A DNA stretch of 64,000 bases from Marinobacter guineae (GCF_002744735.1 NZ_KZ319339.1:620001-684000); one strand, 5' to 3'. Positions 31,937-41,236 are shown, counted from the stretch's first letter. Notes: generated by a model from the letters alone, not told the origin. Numbers and translations are program-made.

Positions 31937-32833
31937 TCAGGAATTTTCTGAGGAAAATTTCATTTCAGTAGGTTCAGAGTAGGTATCCAGCCGCTTCAGC
32001 CAGCCTGGCAGCCAGCGTTCCAACTCAATCGGGTTATCAGCGTTCTGCGCCCTTCTGGTCAGCACCCTCCTGGCGGCATCGCGAAACTGAACCAGAGCGG
32101 TGTCCCCCTGCGCACCGTCCATCGCCATCAGCACCTGCAGCAGCCCCCAACCTTCACCATTGTAGCGCTCTGATGCTGCGAGGCCCTCTCCCTTGAAGTT
32201 TACGTAATCCATGATTGCGTACACCCCGCCTGGAGTCTGACTCAGAGCCTGAAGGCGTGCAGCAATTTCATCCTTCTGTTCCTCGGGGACAGCATCGATC
32301 ACCTTCGCCAACGATTTTCTGGCGCGGCGAAATATGAATTCCGCCTGAATGCCCTGCGTGCCTGCCAGAAATTCCCTGAGCTCTGCCATTTCAGGCGAAT
32401 CGAGGACTGCCAGAAAGGACTGCCTGTTTGCCCACGGCGCGTCAAATGGCTCAACAGCTCTCAGCCACTCGGGGATGCTCACTTGCCGCTGCTGCATGTA
32501 CTCAATCAGGGCAGGAAAACTTTCAACGAATTTTCCATCGACACCCTGCGGATACCAGATAAAGTGACCGATCCCCAGAGACGGGAAGGCTTCGCCCTCG
32601 TTCCAGTGAACCAGACACTCAAAACGGCCCGCACACTCGTTACGGAAAATCTGCTGACCGACCCAGTCCAGCTGAGCAGGGGTAAGCGCGAGGGAAATAT
32701 CTCCGGCGGGTAAGGCAGAGTTCTCCGCAACGGGACCCCCGGAACCGCTGGCTGGCGCTTCTTCATCCGAATCGCAGCCGGCCAGACTCAGAAGACCGGC
32801 CAGGAAGATCACTCCGAGAAACTTAAAAGGCAC
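31937..32833 (-). CDS. Lipoprotein of unknown function, possible lysozyme-like fold
   Basis: I do not recognise the family. The GTG at 32833 has AGGAG 7 bases upstream and yields a clean lipoprotein signal ending LLSLAGC with the lipidated cysteine at residue 20, so it was preferred to the ATG at 32881; 298 residues. A low-complexity linker (about 21-42) is followed by a globular domain whose conserved-looking patch HWNEGEAFPSLGIGHFIWYP loosely recalls the E ... GYGH region of phage-type lysozymes. It follows the MacAB-type genes on the same strand by 72 bases. Confidence 0.75.
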   Translation of the reverse strand: MPFKFLGVIFLAGLLSLAGCDSDEEAPASGSGGPVAENSALPAGDISLALTPAQLDWVGQQIFRNECAGRFECLVHWNEGEAFPSLGIGHFIWYPQGVDGKFVESFPALIEYMQQRQVSIPEWLRAVEPFDAPWANRQSFLAVLDSPEMAELREFLAGTQGIQAEFIFRRARKSLAKVIDAVPEEQKDEIAARLQALSQTPGGVYAIMDYVNFKGEGLAASERYNGEGWGLLQVLMAMDGAQGDTALVQFRDAARRVLTRRAQNADNPIELERWLPGWLKRLDTYSEPTEMKFSSENS

Positions 32834-32905
32834 TGGTTTGCTCCTGAAGAGAAGGTGGTAAGCACCGTCAACCAATAACATACTCCACCAGATTTCGGCA
32901 GGTCG

Positions 32906-34114
32906 TTATTCGTGGCGTAACGCATCGATCGGGTTCAGCATGGCTGCTTTGCGGGCGGGGAAGTAGCCGAAGATCACGCCAATCGCCACCGAGAAAGTAA
33001 ACCCGACCGCCATAACCGCTGGCGAGACAACAAAGGGCATATCCAGCCGCCAGGTCACCAGCCAGGTTCCGCCTACGCCCAGAACCAGACCTATGATGCC
33101 GCCGAGCGTCGAGAGAGCAATGGACTCTACCAGAAACTGGGTCAGCACATCGCGGGCCTGCGCCCCGATAGCAAGGCGAATGCCGATCTCACGGGTACGC
33201 TCTGTGACCGAAACCAGCATGATATTCATGATTCCGATACCGCCGACCAGCAGGCTGACCGCCGCAATCGCACCGAGCAGAACGGTCAGGGTGTTGGTGG
33301 TGCTCTCCAGAGCCTGTGCGATATCCTGGGTGTCCCGGACATAGAAGTCATCGGCGGCGCCAATTGAAGCGCTGCGTCGCTGTCTCAGAAGGGATTCAAT
33401 CTGTGCCTGGACCATGCCGGTTGTGCCATCCACCAGGGCGGACACGTAAATGGCCCCGACATCGAGCTCGCCAACCAGCCGTCTCTGTACCGCCTTGACC
33501 GGCATCAAAATGGCTTTGTCCCGGTCCTGCCCCATGGACTCACCCTTCTCTTCCAGCACACCAATCACCCGACAGGCCGTCCGCCCTACCCGAATGGTCG
33601 ACCCCAATGGTTCCTGACCGAGGTACATTTCCTCGATCAGGGTCTTGCCGATAATGCATACGGCAGCGCCGGAGGACAGCTCATTGGCCTCAAACACTCG
33701 ACCGTAATCCAGGTGATGGTTGCGTACGGCAAAATACTCGTTGGTGGTGCCGGTAATTGGGACGGTGTCATTGACATTACCGATGACGACGGTGGCACTG
33801 GTGTTGAGCGCGGGAGCCACCAGGATCCCGTCCACCTCGTTGCTGATGGCCTCTGCATCGGCCAATTCAAAGTTCTCCGCACTGGTTCGGACGCCTCCAG
33901 GGCCCCGCTGGGCGGAGCCCGGCATGACAAACAGCAGGTTGGAACCGATGCTGGCGATCTGTTCAGTGACGCTGCGGGTGGCTGACTGCCCCAGGTGCAC
34001 CATAGCCACCACACTCGCCACCCCGATAATGATGCCGAGGGTGGTCAGGAACGAACGGAGTTTGTTACGGGCAATAGCCTGCACCGACATGCCCAGGGTG
34101 TCCAGGGCCCTCAC
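32906..34114 (-). CDS. MacB-type ABC transporter permease
   Basis: Inner-membrane subunit of 402 residues. One N-terminal membrane helix (LRSFLTTLGIIIGVASVVAMVHLG) precedes a periplasmic MacB core domain (about 50-280), then three C-terminal helices (LLGAIAAVSLLVGGIGIMNIMLV; LSTLGGIIGLVLGVGGTWLV; AVGFTFSVAIGVIFGYFPARKAA). In E. coli MacB the permease and ATPase are one chain; here they are separate genes with a 4-base overlap. Substrate unknown. Confidence 0.9.
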   Translation of the reverse strand: MRALDTLGMSVQAIARNKLRSFLTTLGIIIGVASVVAMVHLGQSATRSVTEQIASIGSNLLFVMPGSAQRGPGGVRTSAENFELADAEAISNEVDGILVAPALNTSATVVIGNVNDTVPITGTTNEYFAVRNHHLDYGRVFEANELSSGAAVCIIGKTLIEEMYLGQEPLGSTIRVGRTACRVIGVLEEKGESMGQDRDKAILMPVKAVQRRLVGELDVGAIYVSALVDGTTGMVQAQIESLLRQRRSASIGAADDFYVRDTQDIAQALESTTNTLTVLLGAIAAVSLLVGGIGIMNIMLVSVTERTREIGIRLAIGAQARDVLTQFLVESIALSTLGGIIGLVLGVGGTWLVTWRLDMPFVVSPAVMAVGFTFSVAIGVIFGYFPARKAAMLNPIDALRHE

Positions 34115-34854
34115 GGGATAACCTCCGCAGGCGCGCCATCCCTGACCAGCTTGCCATCGGTGAAAAACAGGATCCGGTCGGCATACCTGGCGATCTCAGG
34201 TTCATGGGTCACCATAAGGATCGTAATTCCACGTTGTTCACGGATGGAAACCAGCTCCTTCATGATCTCCCCCGCCATCACGGTATCCAGGTTACCCGTT
34301 GGCTCATCCGCCAACAGTACCGGCGGTTCGGTTACCAGGGCCCTGGCAATCGCCACCCGTTGCTGTTGGCCTCCGGAGAGCTGCGCAGAGGTCGCATGAA
34401 CCCGCTCGGCAAGGCCAACGTTCGTCAGTGCCTGCATTGCCAGCTGATGGCGCCGGGTTGGCCGCACCCCTTCATAGATCAGTGGCAGCTCGACATTTCC
34501 CAGGGCACTGACCCGGGGCAACAGGTTGAAACTCTGAAACACGAAGCCCATGAAATTGCGACGTAACAGGGCCAGCTCGTCCCGGTCCAGGCCACCGACT
34601 TCCACGCCCCGGAACCAGTATTCGCCAGAGGACGGAACATCGAGGCAGCCGAGGATATTCATGCAGGTGGACTTCCCGGAACCTGACGGTCCCATGATTG
34701 CGACGAACTCCCCGGCGCGGATAGTCAGGCTCACACCATCCAGGGCACGAACTTCCGTAGTGCCACTGCCGTATATCTTGTAGATGTCGCGCATCTCCAC
34801 CACGGCTGGAGCCTGTGTCGTCTCAAGCAATCCGGAAGAACTCTGGTCATTCAT
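34111..34854 (-). CDS. MacB/LolD-type ABC transporter ATPase
   Basis: Cytoplasmic ATPase of 247 residues: Walker [10 protein letters not shown], signature LSGGQQQR, Walker B VLLADEPTGNLD, and H-loop VTHEPEIA. It powers the adjacent permease mechanically. It overlaps the adaptor gene upstream and the permease gene downstream by 4 bases each, so the three genes form a tight operon. Confidence 0.91.
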   Translation of the reverse strand: MNDQSSSGLLETTQAPAVVEMRDIYKIYGSGTTEVRALDGVSLTIRAGEFVAIMGPSGSGKSTCMNILGCLDVPSSGEYWFRGVEVGGLDRDELALLRRNFMGFVFQSFNLLPRVSALGNVELPLIYEGVRPTRRHQLAMQALTNVGLAERVHATSAQLSGGQQQRVAIARALVTEPPVLLADEPTGNLDTVMAGEIMKELVSIREQRGITILMVTHEPEIARYADRILFFTDGKLVRDGAPAEVIP

Positions 34855-36098
34855 GGCGTCACCGGCTTTATTCCGGTGATCACCATGTCTCCCTCCGCCA
34901 GCTCATTACCGGTCAGTTCCGTAAACCGGCCATCAGATGCACCTGTTTGTACCACCACCCGGGTCGGCTGCCCCTCACGCGTTACCCACACAGTGTTTGA
35001 AGGTCCGGATCGATTACCGCCGGCCCGGCCGCCGGGGTGACTGAACAGCCCTCCGCCACCGGCACCGGTCTCCGGTGGGCTGAAACGGAATGCCATGTTT
35101 GGCACCCGGAGAACGTCCTCGCGCCGGCCGGTTTCGATGGTCGCGGTTGCTGTCATGCCCGGTCTGAGAAGCCCCTCACTGTTATTCACGGACAGCACCG
35201 TGGTGTAGGTGACCACATTGTTCTCGACGGCAGGATACAGATGAACCTTGAGCACTTCGGCGGAAAACTCCCTTCCGGACCAGGCATCGACAGTAAAGGT
35301 CGCGCTCTGTCCCGCCTCGACCAATCCGACATCCGCCTCATCCATAGAGACATGCAGTTCCATTTCTTTCAGGTCCTCCGCCAACAGAAACAGGACCGGG
35401 GTCTGGAAGCTGGCAGCCACGGTGTTACCGGGCTCGATACTACGCTGCAGAACAACCCCGTTGATGGGCGAGCTGATTATGGCTTTTTCAAGCCGGGTCC
35501 GGGCCTGCGATACTGAAGCATCTGCCTGTCGTACTGACGCCCGCGCATAGGCCAGCTTGGCTTCCGCCCGTTTTCGGGCCGCCATAGCAGCATCCAGTTC
35601 GGCCTGGGCCGAGGTGCCCCGCTCACGCAATGCATTGACCCGTCGCTCATCGACTCTCGCTTCTTGAAGGGTAGCCTCGGCCTCCGCCACGGACGCCCGG
35701 GCCAGGGCAAGCTGGGCCTCAGCCTGTTCCAGGGCGACTTGCAGTTCATCGGTATCGAACAGAGCCAGCACCTGACCTTCGGTAACCTGGTCATTCTCAT
35801 CCACCAGGACCCGGGTAATCAGGCCGGAAATCTCGGCACCTACCGAAACCTCACTTTTGGGCTCGAGGCTTCCAGTCGCCGTGGCCGTCAACACCATGTC
35901 GCCACGGTCCAGGCCATGCGTCTGCCAGCGTACCTCTTTGTCATCCGGCCACAGCCACCAGCCACAGAGCGCTATAAGTGCCAGGAATACGACCAGCCAG
36001 GTCCACCTGCTTGCCCTGCCGCGCTCGCGCCCCGCGCGGATAACATGATTGACCTCGGCAGCCATTTCCTGCCGGGATGGGTCTTTTTCCTCTTGCAT
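34851..36098 (-). CDS. MacA/HlyD-type periplasmic adaptor subunit
   Basis: Links the inner-membrane transporter to an outer-membrane channel. A start at 36098 (MQEEKDPSRQEMAA) with GGGGA 8 bases upstream gives 415 residues; an ATG at 36158 is possible. A membrane helix (WLVVFLALIALCGWWLW) is near residue 34-50, then a lipoyl/barrel region (ATATGSLEPKSEVSVGAEISGLITRV), a long alanine-rich coiled coil (about 110-190), and a barrel. No TolC-like gene is in the window, so a general TolC is presumably used. Confidence 0.88.
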   Translation of the reverse strand: MQEEKDPSRQEMAAEVNHVIRAGRERGRASRWTWLVVFLALIALCGWWLWPDDKEVRWQTHGLDRGDMVLTATATGSLEPKSEVSVGAEISGLITRVLVDENDQVTEGQVLALFDTDELQVALEQAEAQLALARASVAEAEATLQEARVDERRVNALRERGTSAQAELDAAMAARKRAEAKLAYARASVRQADASVSQARTRLEKAIISSPINGVVLQRSIEPGNTVAASFQTPVLFLLAEDLKEMELHVSMDEADVGLVEAGQSATFTVDAWSGREFSAEVLKVHLYPAVENNVVTYTTVLSVNNSEGLLRPGMTATATIETGRREDVLRVPNMAFRFSPPETGAGGGGLFSHPGGRAGGNRSGPSNTVWVTREGQPTRVVVQTGASDGRFTELTGNELAEGDMVITGIKPVTP

Positions 36099-36310
36099 CA
36101 ACCTATCCCCCAAACCGGAATGACATAAGCCAGGAACTTGAGAATTTTGAGTACGCAATGTGCCGACAAAGTTCTGTATCGCAAAAACAGATAGCGCCCC
36201 GACACAGACACACTCCTGTTTGAAAGTCCCTTCATAGCGCCCCCTTCGGAGAAAGTATGTTGACGGGGAAACCCACAGCTCTCTAGAGTTTAGAGGAGTT
36301 CAGACACCCT

Positions 36311-37207
36311 ATGGTGAAATGGAGACCTAAAAGAATGCCGAGCCTTGAGCCCGCAAAGCTGGGACTGCGCACCCGGCTATTCAAGTTGCTTTTCGAGTCC
36401 GACAGCCGCGCGGCCAAGGCTTTTGATATTGGCTTGGTCCTACTGATTTTCATCAGTGTCGGGATTGTCATGCTCGATAGCATAGACAGCTATCACCAAC
36501 GCTATGGTGACCTGTTTTTCTATTCCGAATGGTGCATCACCATTCTCTTTACGATCGAGCTGGCACTGAGAATCTACAGTTTGCAGAAGCCATGGCTCTA
36601 CCTGAAAAGCTTCTACGGCATCATAGATATGCTGGCGATCCTGCCAGCATGGCTAACACTGATCGTGCCCGGTTCCCAGACCCTGATTATCGTTCGGATG
36701 CTCCGGGCATTAAGGCTGTTCCGGGTGCTTGACATGATGATCCTGGAGGGTGAAAAGAGGCTCCTGCTCGATGCCATGATACGGAGCCGGCATCAGATTC
36801 TGTTGTTCCTGTTTACCGTTCTGATGGTTGTGACTATCTTTTCGTCTCTTCTTTACTTGATCGAACCCTCAGAGGCCGGATTCACCAGCATTCCGACAGC
36901 GATCTACTGGGGCATTGTCACACTGACGACGGTCGGCTACGGCGACATAACGCCGGTCACCCCATTGGGACAGTTTATATCGGTAGCCATAATGCTCACC
37001 GGTTACTCGATTATTGCACTGCCCGTGGGCATTTTCTCCGCCGAAGTGATCCGGGCTCTGCGTGAAGAACGCTACTCCCGTGAAGCCTGCCCCGGGTGCG
37101 GCAGGGATCACCATGAACAGGATGCGCGCTACTGCAAATTCTGCGGAACCTGGCTCGATGAGGACACGGTTGATCCTCGCAAGAATGCAGAAGGCCCCGC
37201 AACCTGA
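36311..37207 (+). CDS. Voltage-gated potassium channel with C-terminal zinc ribbon
   Basis: Six-helix Kv-type channel of 298 residues. The voltage sensor S4 has arginines at 129, 132, 135 and 138, every third residue (RMLRALRLFR). The potassium selectivity filter is TTVGYGD at 206-212, followed by S6. After S6 comes a short cytosolic tail with C260PGC263 ... C275KFC278, a CxxC-x11-CxxC zinc ribbon. The start is uncertain between 36311 and 36335. The gene stands alone between oppositely oriented genes. Confidence 0.9.
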   Translation: MVKWRPKRMPSLEPAKLGLRTRLFKLLFESDSRAAKAFDIGLVLLIFISVGIVMLDSIDSYHQRYGDLFFYSEWCITILFTIELALRIYSLQKPWLYLKSFYGIIDMLAILPAWLTLIVPGSQTLIIVRMLRALRLFRVLDMMILEGEKRLLLDAMIRSRHQILLFLFTVLMVVTIFSSLLYLIEPSEAGFTSIPTAIYWGIVTLTTVGYGDITPVTPLGQFISVAIMLTGYSIIALPVGIFSAEVIRALREERYSREACPGCGRDHHEQDARYCKFCGTWLDEDTVDPRKNAEGPAT

Positions 37208-37241
37208 GGCTCCGGGGCTTCTTTGGGCTGAGTTGCGGGCC

Positions 37242-37634
37242 TCAGTCCATGAGGTGCTCGGACAATGCTGACCTGATCTCGTCAGGAATAGGCAGGGCTT
37301 TCTCTGTCTTGTAATCGAAATGAATCAGTACGGCCACGCCACGGGCAATCTGTTTGCCGTTCTGCCAGGCCTCCTGAACCACGTGGAAGGAGCTGTTGCC
37401 GATTTTGCCAATCCCGGTGCGAATCTCCACCGGCATGTGCCAGTAACTCTGGGCCATCAGGTCAATCTCCAGCCGAGCGATGATCAGCGGCCAGGTTTCG
37501 GCTTCCAGGGTAGGATGAAAAATCTGGAAAACCGGCGTTCTGGCCTGCTCAAACCAGACTGGCAAGGTGGTGTTGCTGATGTGCCCCAGAGCATCGGTAT
37601 CGCTGAAACGTGGTTCCAGTTCAAGATGAAACAT
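37242..37634 (-). CDS. Acyl-CoA thioesterase, 4-hydroxybenzoyl-CoA thioesterase (YbgC) family
   Basis: Small hot-dog-fold thioesterase of 130 residues. The family signature RFSDTDALGHISNTTLPVWFEQAR at residues 9-32 contains the catalytic aspartate and the GHISN loop. The substrate cannot be read from sequence. It is not clearly in an operon; the next gene upstream is 67 bases away on the same strand. Confidence 0.85.
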   Translation of the reverse strand: MFHLELEPRFSDTDALGHISNTTLPVWFEQARTPVFQIFHPTLEAETWPLIIARLEIDLMAQSYWHMPVEIRTGIGKIGNSSFHVVQEAWQNGKQIARGVAVLIHFDYKTEKALPIPDEIRSALSEHLMD

Positions 37635-37701
37635 TGTGACTTCCCTTTTTCCAAAACCACGTACTATACACCGATGAAAGAGCGAGGCCCCAGCTCCAGA
37701 A

Positions 37702-39282
37702 CTATGGCACGATGCGCAATACCCGGCCTTCGGGGCTGTCCGTCAGCAGATACACCGCACCTTCCGGCCCGGTGACCACATCGCGAATTCGTTCGCCCAG
37801 TTCTTTGAACAATGTTTCTGAATCCTTTGCCCGCAACCCCTCCAGCTGAACCCTGTGCACACTTCTGTCCGCAAGAGCCCCAACCAGAAGACTTCCACGC
37901 CACGCCGGAAACAGATCAGCCCAATAGCGTGTCATTCCGGATGGTGCGATAGAAGGCGTCCAGTGTACCAAGGGCTGCTCCATGCCTTTAAGCTCCGTAA
38001 ATGGAGTAACCATCGCACCGGTATAGTCAATGCCATGGGTAATCACCGGCCAGCCATAGTTATTTCCGGGCTCGATCAGGTTGATTTCATCACCGCCCCG
38101 GGGGCCGTGCTCATGCGCAATCAGCCTGCCCTCAACAGAGTCATACAGAAGACCCTGTACATTGCGATGACCGTAACTGTAGATTTCCGGCAATGCCCCT
38201 TCGCGGCCGACGAAGGGATTATCATCCGGGGCGGTACCGTCAGGATTCAGCCGGACAATCTTACCCAGATGACTGGACAGGTTCTGGGCCTGCTCGCGGA
38301 AATCAAACCCGTCACCCAAAGCAACCACCAGAGTGCCGTCCGGAAGCCAGGCCATCCGACCACCGTAATGTGCGTTCCCGTATTTAGCTGGGGTGGCCCG
38401 GAAAATCTCGGTGACATCCGCCAGTGCTTCCCCGTCAAACCTGCCCTTCGCAACACACAGGTGATTAGCGGGTTCCGTATCACAGGCATAGCTCAGGAAA
38501 ATCATCCGGTCCCCGGAAAAATCCGGGGACAGCACGACCTCGAAGAGCCCGGCCTGACCATCGTTGAACACAGCGGGCACTCCCGCTATCGGGGCCTCCA
38601 GCAACTGACCGTCGTCAGAGATTCTCCTGAGCCGACCTGCCCTTTCCGTGACCAGAGCACCACCCGCCGGCAGAAAAGCCAGGGACCAGGGATGCTCGAG
38701 CCCGGAAGCCACCGTTTCAACGGTATAATTCTCCTCCGACTGGGCCTTGGCGGGATCGGAGGGCCATGCCACCCCGACTACCAGACAACACAACACCATC
38801 GATGTCGTCGAATGACTACCCGCTGAGGGTGGCCTGTATGCCGATAGCCGGGCAAAGAGCCCGCCTGCCAAAGCAGCCGTAGCAAGCATGGCAGCCAGTC
38901 CGGCGTGGGAACGGGTTGCCGCGATCAACGTCGGCATTGGTGCCAGGGCATTGGCCGTCGCCAAGGCAACCCACAGCCCGGCTGCCGCAGCGAGTGCGAA
39001 CACCGGTCCACGAAATCGCGGCCCGATAACCCTCGATACTCCGGCGGCCATAGCCTGTGAAAGCAGGAAAGCCGCCCCGAAAAGAATTGCGTAGACCGGG
39101 CCGAAATTGAGCAGGTCATGGACCGTTGCAGACAGGCGAGTGCCAATATCGATCGTTACCCCCAGTTCCTGAAGGGCAAGCATGTTCAGTTGGGTCTGAA
39201 CTACTGAACCCAGGATCACTCCGACCACCAGGGCAGCCAGAAAGCCCAGTAAAATTCGTCCTGTTCCCTGCCTGCCTTTCAT
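37702..39282 (-). CDS. PQQ-type sugar dehydrogenase fused to an N-terminal membrane module
   Basis: The C-terminal part (about residues 185-526) is a YliI-like soluble aldose dehydrogenase beta-propeller: HPWSLAFLPAGGALVTER, YSYGHRNVQGLLYD, HEHGPRGGDEINLI and GNNYGWPVITHGIDY are hallmarks. It would oxidise aldoses in the periplasm with PQQ. Before it lie about 150 residues with four probable membrane helices and a signal-peptide-like stretch (MVLCCLVVGVAWPSDPAKAQS). The start at 39282 (MKGRQGTG) has GGAGA upstream. No pqq biosynthesis genes are in the window. Confidence 0.87.
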   Translation of the reverse strand: MKGRQGTGRILLGFLAALVVGVILGSVVQTQLNMLALQELGVTIDIGTRLSATVHDLLNFGPVYAILFGAAFLLSQAMAAGVSRVIGPRFRGPVFALAAAAGLWVALATANALAPMPTLIAATRSHAGLAAMLATAALAGGLFARLSAYRPPSAGSHSTTSMVLCCLVVGVAWPSDPAKAQSEENYTVETVASGLEHPWSLAFLPAGGALVTERAGRLRRISDDGQLLEAPIAGVPAVFNDGQAGLFEVVLSPDFSGDRMIFLSYACDTEPANHLCVAKGRFDGEALADVTEIFRATPAKYGNAHYGGRMAWLPDGTLVVALGDGFDFREQAQNLSSHLGKIVRLNPDGTAPDDNPFVGREGALPEIYSYGHRNVQGLLYDSVEGRLIAHEHGPRGGDEINLIEPGNNYGWPVITHGIDYTGAMVTPFTELKGMEQPLVHWTPSIAPSGMTRYWADLFPAWRGSLLVGALADRSVHRVQLEGLRAKDSETLFKELGERIRDVVTGPEGAVYLLTDSPEGRVLRIVP

Positions 39283-39334
39283 TGGAAGTCTCTCCGGAAG
39301 CTTTTCCCGTTTGTACAATTGGTCGTACTGGCAT

Positions 39335-39363
39335 AAAAAAACCGGAGCATCACACTCCGGTTT
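39335..39363 (-). terminator. Intrinsic terminator after fpr
   Basis: The stem AAACCGGAG (39339-39347) / CTCCGGTTT (39355-39363), read on the minus strand, continues into a run of seven T. It lies 27 bases past the fpr stop. Confidence 0.88.
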
Positions 39364-39389
39364 CATTAGGGACCACGCAGGAGCGCTCT

Positions 39390-40160
39390 TTACTGCTCCA
39401 CAAACGCCCGCTCGATAACGTAATGCCCCATATCGCCACCCCGGGCTTCCTTGAAGCCCATGTTATTAAGGATAGCGCAGGTATCCTTGAGCATGCTCGG
39501 GCTGCCGCAGATCATGAACCGGTCGTTTTCCGGATCGAAATCCGGCAGGCCCAGGTCACGGGTGATCTTTCCGGTTTCCATGGCATCCGTCAGGCGGCCC
39601 CGGTTTCGGAACGCCTCACGGGTCACAGTCGGATAATAGACGAGCTTGCCTTCGACCATTTCACCGAAAAACTCATTTTCCGGCAACTCTTCGATTTCCT
39701 TCTGGTAGGCAAGTTCTGACACATAGCGTACGCCGTGGGTCAGGATCACCTTGTCAAATGCCTCATAGACTTCCGGATCCTTGATGATGCTCATGAATGG
39801 TGCGAGCCCGGTGCCGGTGCTGATCAGCCAGAGATTCTTGCCCGGCAGCAGGTTATCCAGAATCAGGGTGCCGGTAGGTTTGCGGCTCACCAGAATTTCG
39901 TCTCCCACCTGGATCTTCTGAAGGCGGGAAGTAAGTGGACCGTCCTTTACCTTGATCGAGAAAAACTCCAGCTCTTCCTCATAATTGGCACTGGCAATAC
40001 TGTAGGCACGCATCAAAGGCTTGCCGTCGGTTTCCAGACCAATCATGACAAAATGACCGTTTTTGAAACGAAACCCCGGGTCCCGGCTTGTAGTGAAGCT
40101 GAACAGGGTATCGTTCCAGTGATGGACGCTGGTAACTTTCTCTTTGATCAGGTTGCTCAT
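39390..40160 (-). CDS. fpr: Ferredoxin/flavodoxin-NADP reductase
   Basis: FAD enzyme moving electrons between NADPH and ferredoxin or flavodoxin, linked to oxidative stress defence. It has 256 residues of the bacterial class IA type: FAD motif RAYSIASANY, NADP motif ISTGTGLAPFMSI, and the C-terminal tail ending AFVEQ. It is divergent from a LysR regulator gene 144 bases away, the fprA-finR arrangement of Pseudomonas. Confidence 0.93.
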   Translation of the reverse strand: MSNLIKEKVTSVHHWNDTLFSFTTSRDPGFRFKNGHFVMIGLETDGKPLMRAYSIASANYEEELEFFSIKVKDGPLTSRLQKIQVGDEILVSRKPTGTLILDNLLPGKNLWLISTGTGLAPFMSIIKDPEVYEAFDKVILTHGVRYVSELAYQKEIEELPENEFFGEMVEGKLVYYPTVTREAFRNRGRLTDAMETGKITRDLGLPDFDPENDRFMICGSPSMLKDTCAILNNMGFKEARGGDMGHYVIERAFVEQ

Positions 40161-40304
40161 GTAAACCTCTTGCCTGTTCGTTACGCTTTTTACGGCGAAT
40201 GATTCAAGTTTGGATTGCGATAAGTGTAACCCGGCACTAACCTATCGGGAAAATGGGATATTCACATAACCTTATTCGACCCAGTCGATTTATAGCGGAT
40301 TATT

Positions 40305-41189
40305 ATGAAATACAGTTTCCGGCAACTGGAAGTCTTTCTGGCCGCGGCCCATTTCCAGAACATTACCCGTGCTGCGGAATCGCTCGCCATGTCACAATCC
40401 GCCGCCAGCAGTGCGCTAAAGGAGCTGGAAAACCAGTTTGATATCCAGCTGTTTGACCGCGTGGGCAAACGCCTTCAACTGAATGAACTTGGTCGACTCT
40501 ACCGGCCAAAGGTTGAGGCCGTCCTCGCCCAGGCAAATGAGCTGGAGCAGGCGTTCAGCAAACACACGGAAGTGGGTGCCTTGAAAGTCGGCGCTACGCT
40601 CACTATTGGTAACTATCTGGCCGTAGGTGTCATGGCCCAATACATGAATACCCCTACCCGCCCACGAGTCGCCCTGGAAGTTGCCAACACGAGCACAATC
40701 GCCAGAAGGGTCAAGGATTTTGAACTGGATATCGGGCTGATTGAGGGGGAACTGCAGTCGTCGGAACTGGATGTCATTCCATGGCGGGGCGATGAACTGG
40801 TGGTTTTCTGCTCGCCCAGCCACCCTCTGGCCAGCAAACCCTCGCTGAGCGATGACGACCTTCGGGACGCCACCTGGATCATGCGGGAACAGGGTTCCGG
40901 CACACGGCAGAGTTTTGAACGAGGGATGCACGGCCTGTTGGCGGATCTGAATGTGCTTCTGGAACTGGAACATACGGAAGCCATCAAGCGCGCGGTCGAA
41001 GCGGACCTTGGCATTGGCTGTCTGTCCGACGTTGTTCTGGCCGATGCCTTCAAACGTGGAAGTCTGGTTCCCCTGGCTGTGCCGGAGCACCGCCGTTTTG
41101 ACCGGCAGTTCTACTTCATCCTGCACAAGCAGAAATACCGCAGTGCCGGGATTGACGCCTGGATAGAACTTTGTCGGAAGCTTCGATAA
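40305..41189 (+). CDS. LysR-family regulator, FinR-like
   Basis: 294 residues with an N-terminal winged helix (FRQLEVFLAAAHFQNITRAAESL ... SQSAASSALKELE) and a C-terminal effector-binding fold. In Pseudomonas the divergent neighbour of fprA is FinR, which activates fprA under oxidative stress; the same position here makes that the best inference. The 144-base divergent gap holds a loose inverted repeat (CGATA-AGTG ... CACT-AACC-TATCG, about 40217-40246). Confidence 0.82.
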   Translation: MKYSFRQLEVFLAAAHFQNITRAAESLAMSQSAASSALKELENQFDIQLFDRVGKRLQLNELGRLYRPKVEAVLAQANELEQAFSKHTEVGALKVGATLTIGNYLAVGVMAQYMNTPTRPRVALEVANTSTIARRVKDFELDIGLIEGELQSSELDVIPWRGDELVVFCSPSHPLASKPSLSDDDLRDATWIMREQGSGTRQSFERGMHGLLADLNVLLELEHTEAIKRAVEADLGIGCLSDVVLADAFKRGSLVPLAVPEHRRFDRQFYFILHKQKYRSAGIDAWIELCRKLR

Positions 41190-41202
41190 AAAGCGTGAAC
41201 TT

Positions 41203-41232
41203 GGGGTCAGATGAAGGCGTTCATCTGACCCC
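41203..41232. terminator. Bidirectional hairpin, finR-like / miaE
   Basis: A perfect 13-bp stem, GGGGTCAGATGAA / TTCATCTGACCCC, with a GGCG loop between convergent genes. No T run. The GGGGTCAGA...TCTGACCCC sequence type recurs in intergenic spaces of many gammaproteobacteria, so it may be a mobile palindrome used as a stop. Confidence 0.65.
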
Positions 41233-41236
41233 GGTT

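Noticed and set aside
39309..39330. GTAC...GTAC dyad upstream of the fused sugar dehydrogenase
   Set aside because: The half-sites are only four bases, so the symmetry may be chance.
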